A stretch of 7,321 nt of DNA from Gammaproteobacteria bacterium (lineage in GTDB: Bacteria; Pseudomonadota; Gammaproteobacteria; Pseudomonadales; Azotimanducaceae): the NCBI GenBank assembly GCA_003228415.1, contig QIDL01000382.1, positions 1 to 7,321 of the forward strand. Direction: 5' to 3'. Shown piece by piece: positions 4,024 to 7,321 of the stretch; position 1 is the stretch's first letter, and every line of letters starts with the position of its first letter. A program made the translations under genes and the position numbers. The notes under the pieces were generated by a model that saw nothing but the letters and a program-made list of their open reading frames with translations, was not told the origin of the DNA and searched no databases.

Positions 4024-6291
4024 TCAGCTTGCAGTGACTATCAGGGTTTTATAGCCCGCGGCCTCCATTGCCGCTGCAACTTCATCCTGTGTATCGGGGC
4101 AAAGCGCGATGATGGAACCGCCGCCGCCACCGCCGGTCAGTTTTGCCCCCAGAGCGCCGTTTGCGCGTGCGATGTGAACCAGCTCTTCCAGTTCTGGGGT
4201 GGAGAGCTGTAGCGCGTTGAGATACCCATGGCACAGGTTCATCAGCTCGCCGAGTTCCCGGAAGTGGCCGTCTCTGACTGCGTCCACGGCGGCGGTGGTG
4301 AGCGCGGCGATCTGATCGAAGATGCCATCGTAGCGAGTCTGATGGGTTTCCCAGGCGTGGCGCACCCGGGCAACTGTGTTGGCCGTCAGGCTCTCGCGTC
4401 CGGTAATTCCGACCACCAATGGAACGGGTTCGCCCAACTGCAGGGAGTCGAAGCGGGCCTTAGCCTCACCGCTGGAATCATCCTGCGTGGAAATTCGCTG
4501 ATAGAGCAATGGGGTGCCATAAGTTGCGATGGTGTTGTCAATTCCTGACGGCGTCCCATGAGCGGCTTTTTCACATTCGTATGCCAGCCGGTTGATCTTC
4601 TCGCTACTCAGATTCAATTCGAATGCGTGGTCCACGGCTCGGATGATGGCAACCGCCAGCGCGGATGAACCACCCAGGCCCATGGCTCGCGGCACGTGTG
4701 GAATGACTTCGATGGTCATGCTCTCGGTGTCGAGCGAGAGCTGCTCGAGAATGTGGAACAGGATGCCACTCAACCCCTGACCGGCGGTAGACTTGACCTT
4801 CTGTTCCAGGCCCCAGCGGGGAATGACCAGGTCTATGCCGTTGCCACCCTTGCGCACCAGAGCCTCCACGGCCAACGGAATTGGCAAGGCAATGGCCGGG
4901 CGGCCATAGACCACCGCATGTTCGCCGAGCAGAATGATCTTGCCACAGGCGGAGCTGCGCTCACCATGTTCCGGCACGACAGAATTGCGAGCCAGATTCC
5001 TGGCGATCTCCTGCGCCTTCCAGACTTTGATATCGCCGGATTCGATCAGAGCTTCAACAACCGAGTCGAAGAGGTCCTCGGCGACATTTGCGGTGCTCGC
5101 AACGCTGCGGGCGTGCAATGTCATGTGTCCCTGCTGAATACCGTCGGTGGAGAGTGCCCGCAAAGCGGCGAAGTTCTGTGCCAGTCCCACCGTCGCCATG
5201 ATGCCAGCGAGCTCGGTTGCCGAAGGAGAGCCGAGCAGTCGATGGTTGATACGAACGCTCGGGTTGGTTTCCAGGCTGCCGCCGACCGTACCCACCTTCA
5301 GGGGGATTTCGATCTCACCGACCAGATCGCCGCTTTCGTCGGCATACCAGCGGGTGAGGGAGCGATATTGACCGTCGCGTGAAGCATACGCATGTGCGGC
5401 CGCCTCGATGGCGCGCCAGTCGTTACCTGTGGCGATGGCAATCGCGTCGACGCCATTCATGACCCCTTTGTTGTGGGTGGTGGCGCGATAAGGGTCCACG
5501 ATGGCCAGGTCTGTGGCGAGAATGATGCCATCACGAACTTCTTCGCCGGTGAAGCCTTTCCCTTCCAGGTTTTTGCACGGGATAGATACCCTGGCTTTGG
5601 CGATTGCCCGGTCGGTGAGGTTCGAGAGGATTCGCAGAAACACTTTGCCGCCGGTGATGGTTTCGACAAGCGAGGCCACACCCTCACACATGGTATTGAC
5701 CAGATTGGCCCCCATGGCGTCCCGGGTATCGACCAACAGATGCAGCACAATCATATTGCGACCGTCTGTGGGTGCTCGATGATGGAACACCTCGATATCG
5801 AGTGCGCCGCCACCTCGTGCCACCATCTTCGGGTGCAGGCTGTTTGCCAACGCCAGTATTTCCTCCCGTTGATCGAGCAATTGCGCGCGTGCAAGCTCCG
5901 GATCGCCAATGTTCACCGCCTGTACCTGACCAATCAGAATAGGATCGGTGCTGGAGGCGCTGAAACCTCCGCTGAGGCGGGCCATTCTCGCTGCGCCGGA
6001 CAGTCCGGCCACAATGGAGGGTTCCTCGACCACCAGCGGGACGATGTAGTCGTTGCCGTTGACCAGAAAATTGAGCCCCAGGCCCATGGGCAGACCGAAA
6101 ACACCGACGACGTTTTCGATCATTTTGTCGGCTATCGGCAGACGCAGTGTATGATCCGAAGTGGCGAGGGAGCGGACGTCTTCCGCGCTCAGGATGCCAC
6201 GTTCACGAAGCGCGGTGATGCGTTCGAGAACGGTCATCCTGAAAAAGCTGGGGATTCTCGAGCCACTAGTCGCGAATTCGGTGGATGCCAT
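4024..6291 (-). CDS. mvaA-mvaK1: Fused class II HMG-CoA reductase-mevalonate kinase
   Basis: One continuous frame (755 residues from ATG 6291) joins two enzymes of the mevalonate pathway. The first part (about 1-435) reduces HMG-CoA to mevalonate: ENVVGVFGLP, EEPSIVAGLS (catalytic Glu90), DAMGANLVNTM, THNKGVMNG (Lys275), ATGNDW (Asp291), HMTLHARS (His393) and a complete C-terminal flap helix. The second part (about 446-755) is a GHMP kinase that phosphorylates mevalonate: CGKIILLGEHAVVYG (449-463), MGLGGSSALA (537-546), GTPSGIDN with Asp585, and KLTGGGGGGSII (717-728). The linker is only about 10-15 residues. The start at ATG 6289-6291 has GGAG (6302-6305) 10 nt upstream and keeps SRIPSFF, typical of class II reductases. 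TTG at 6300 would add three residues. ATG 6237 would cut off that segment. The start overlaps the end of the phosphomevalonate kinase gene by 26 nt. Soluble, no membrane segments. Confidence 0.96.
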   Translation of the reverse strand: MASTEFATSGSRIPSFFRMTVLERITALRERGILSAEDVRSLATSDHTLRLPIADKMIENVVGVFGLPMGLGLNFLVNGNDYIVPLVVEEPSIVAGLSGAARMARLSGGFSASSTDPILIGQVQAVNIGDPELARAQLLDQREEILALANSLHPKMVARGGGALDIEVFHHRAPTDGRNMIVLHLLVDTRDAMGANLVNTMCEGVASLVETITGGKVFLRILSNLTDRAIAKARVSIPCKNLEGKGFTGEEVRDGIILATDLAIVDPYRATTHNKGVMNGVDAIAIATGNDWRAIEAAAHAYASRDGQYRSLTRWYADESGDLVGEIEIPLKVGTVGGSLETNPSVRINHRLLGSPSATELAGIMATVGLAQNFAALRALSTDGIQQGHMTLHARSVASTANVAEDLFDSVVEALIESGDIKVWKAQEIARNLARNSVVPEHGERSSACGKIILLGEHAVVYGRPAIALPIPLAVEALVRKGGNGIDLVIPRWGLEQKVKSTAGQGLSGILFHILEQLSLDTESMTIEVIPHVPRAMGLGGSSALAVAIIRAVDHAFELNLSSEKINRLAYECEKAAHGTPSGIDNTIATYGTPLLYQRISTQDDSSGEAKARFDSLQLGEPVPLVVGITGRESLTANTVARVRHAWETHQTRYDGIFDQIAALTTAAVDAVRDGHFRELGELMNLCHGYLNALQLSTPELEELVHIARANGALGAKLTGGGGGGSIIALCPDTQDEVAAAMEAAGYKTLIVTAS

Positions 6292-7228
6292 TGCCAGCAA
6301 TCTCCAAGGTCAGAATCTGAAATTTCCTTTTAGCCGCAGCCGCGACGAGGTGATTCAGCGATGCCGCATCGTCACTTACGGCGATACCGATGTCACCTCC
6401 ACCTGCGCCGCACGGTTTGTAGACCACTTGAGCCTGTTTGGCAAGTTTCTCCAGTTCCCTGTGAGTCGGGTCGTAGATGCCGATTTCGGCCGAATCGTCC
6501 AGATTTTTCAGACAAGTGGTGTAGTTGGCGAATGCCGCCAGGTCCGGTTTTTTGAATAACCGCTCGCTGGCGCGACAGAGTTCGGTCAGCACAGAGGTAT
6601 CCGACCGGGCCTTCCAGGTGTTGTAACGAGCCAGATGGTCGGTGGTCCGGGCTGCATGGCCGGTCCAGATGAACTGGTAGTGAAGTCCATCGGGCCAGGG
6701 GAAATTGCTGACTTCACGCCGCTCGAATCGAATCAAGCCCCCGTGATAAGCGGCGGCCACGTCCAGGCCGCTGCCTGCTGATCCTTGCAAGGCGTGGTGA
6801 GCCGCCAGAGCGCCAGGATAGGTGAAAGGAACATCCAGCAGGCTGGCGAGGGCGGCATAGGTGGCCGTGCAGATAGCAGCGCTCGAACCGATGCCGAGTT
6901 TGGTGGTGCCCTGATAGAAGTGGCTGGTGTCTGTGAGCACCTCGGCACCGGGGGGTAAGTTGTCCCAGGCCTCGTCACCCAATGCTGCCAACCCGGCGGC
7001 AACCACAGCGGCAACGTTATCGGGTTCGATGGGGTTCTCTCTGAGCGCACGGGCGGTAATTTTCTGACTGCCGGTGAGTCCGGATGCTCGAATGTGCCAT
7101 CGATCGCCGCCCGGGGTAATGCGCGTCCGGGCATAGCGATTCAGAGCCATCACCAGTGCTGGTGCGCCTTCCAATACCGCGTATTCTCCCCAGATGACTG
7201 CCTTGCCGGGCGCCTCGAACTCGATCAT
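6266..7228 (-). CDS. mvaK2: Phosphomevalonate kinase (GHMP family)
   Basis: This enzyme phosphorylates mevalonate 5-phosphate to mevalonate 5-diphosphate, the step after the kinase half of the next gene. The 320-residue product carries the GHMP motifs in order: EAPGKAVIWGEYAVLEG (5-21), TTKLGIGSSAA (108-118, the nucleotide-binding loop), GSGLDVAAAYHGG (152-164, catalytic Asp156) and KPCGAGGGDIGIA (271-283). The Lys-Pro-x-Gly-Ala-Gly-Gly-Gly-Asp form of the last motif distinguishes phosphomevalonate kinase from mevalonate kinase. Length fits the bacterial family. ATG at 7226-7228 overlaps the upstream TGA by 4 nt (ATGA). There is no clear ribosome-binding site (GGGG lies about 17 nt away), so translation is probably coupled to the upstream gene. 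The 3' end overlaps the fused reductase-kinase gene. Confidence 0.95.
   Translation of the reverse strand: MIEFEAPGKAVIWGEYAVLEGAPALVMALNRYARTRITPGGDRWHIRASGLTGSQKITARALRENPIEPDNVAAVVAAGLAALGDEAWDNLPPGAEVLTDTSHFYQGTTKLGIGSSAAICTATYAALASLLDVPFTYPGALAAHHALQGSAGSGLDVAAAYHGGLIRFERREVSNFPWPDGLHYQFIWTGHAARTTDHLARYNTWKARSDTSVLTELCRASERLFKKPDLAAFANYTTCLKNLDDSAEIGIYDPTHRELEKLAKQAQVVYKPCGAGGGDIGIAVSDDAASLNHLVAAAAKRKFQILTLEIAGNGIHRIRD
6302..6305 (-). promoter_or_regulatory. Ribosome-binding site of the fused reductase-kinase gene
   Basis: On the minus strand GGAG lies 10 nt before the ATG at 6291 and only 1-2 nt before the alternative TTG at 6300. It sits inside the coding sequence of the upstream kinase gene. 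It favours ATG 6291 as the true start and fits translational coupling. Confidence 0.55.
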
Positions 7229-7321
7229 GGATCGATGAGCTTCGCCCCATCGCCGAGGCCGGCGATGTGGGTCGAAAGCACGCCGGGGAGCTTGTTGAGC
7301 GCGGTGGCTACCGTCTCGAGA
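7225..7321 (-). CDS. C-terminal fragment of an upstream mevalonate-operon gene
   Basis: The frame enters at the right edge and ends with TGA at 7225-7227, overlapping the ATG of the phosphomevalonate kinase gene by 4 nt. The 31 visible residues contain KLPGVLSTHIAGLGDGAKL and end Leu-Ile-Asp-Pro. The Gly-Leu-Gly-Asp-Gly segment after a short strand recalls the C-terminal glycine-rich motif of GHMP-superfamily proteins. From the context a mevalonate diphosphate decarboxylase is the likeliest candidate, but 31 residues are too few to prove it. The tight overlap and open frame support a real gene. Confidence 0.65.
   Translation of the reverse strand, partial: LETVATALNKLPGVLSTHIAGLGDGAKLIDP

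Noticed and set aside
6257..6279. Cluster of XhoI (CTCGAG), SpeI (ACTAGT) and EcoRI (GAATTC) sites within 23 bp, like a vector polylinker
   Set aside because: The conserved reductase frame (SRIPSFF and onward) and the end of the phosphomevalonate kinase run through it, and pathway genes continue on both sides. It looks like coincidence, not a cloning junction.
5392..6333. Plus-strand open frame of 313 codons opposite the reductase
   Set aside because: It is an antisense shadow: the minus strand here encodes all reductase motifs, while this translation shows no recognisable domain.

Overview
The window looks like chromosomal DNA of a moderately GC-rich Gammaproteobacterium. The main clue is an Lpp/OprI-type murein lipoprotein ending in Ser-Arg-Lys, beside an L,D-transpeptidase. 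No RNA gene, insertion sequence, CRISPR array or other mobile element was recognised. The lineage is an inference from gene content only.

Layout, left to right. (1) Positions 147-1052 (+) and 1083-1355 (-) are convergent genes for a LysM/YkuD L,D-transpeptidase and a small Lpp-like lipoprotein: an enzyme and the kind of substrate it attaches to peptidoglycan. (2) After a 141-bp divergent intergenic region, 1497-2675 and 2672-3118 (+) form a translationally coupled pair: a thiolase-fold protein of the SCP-x/Ltp type lacking the usual nucleophilic cysteine, and a zinc-ribbon/OB-fold DUF35 partner. Such pairs act on acyl-CoA substrates, for example in steroid side-chain degradation. (3) Positions 3194-4021 (+) encode an uncharacterised protein with a small conserved N-terminal domain, an Ala/Glu/Lys-rich linker and a C-terminal array with a 26-residue period. 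(4) Positions 4024-7321 (-) hold part of a mevalonate-pathway operon, read right to left: the C-terminal end of an unidentified gene, phosphomevalonate kinase, then one polypeptide fusing class II HMG-CoA reductase to mevalonate kinase.

Together the minus-strand genes would carry HMG-CoA to mevalonate, mevalonate 5-phosphate and mevalonate 5-diphosphate, feeding isoprenoid synthesis. The operon genes overlap by 4 nt and by about 26 nt. The operon ends tail-to-tail with the repeat protein, with only 2 bp between the two stop codons.

The most notable item is the HMG-CoA reductase-mevalonate kinase fusion, which joins two consecutive pathway steps. Other points of interest are the Cys-Cys pair beside the C-terminal lysine of the lipoprotein, the cysteine-free thiolase-like protein with a seven-glycine run, and the 26-residue repeats ending in a truncated copy.
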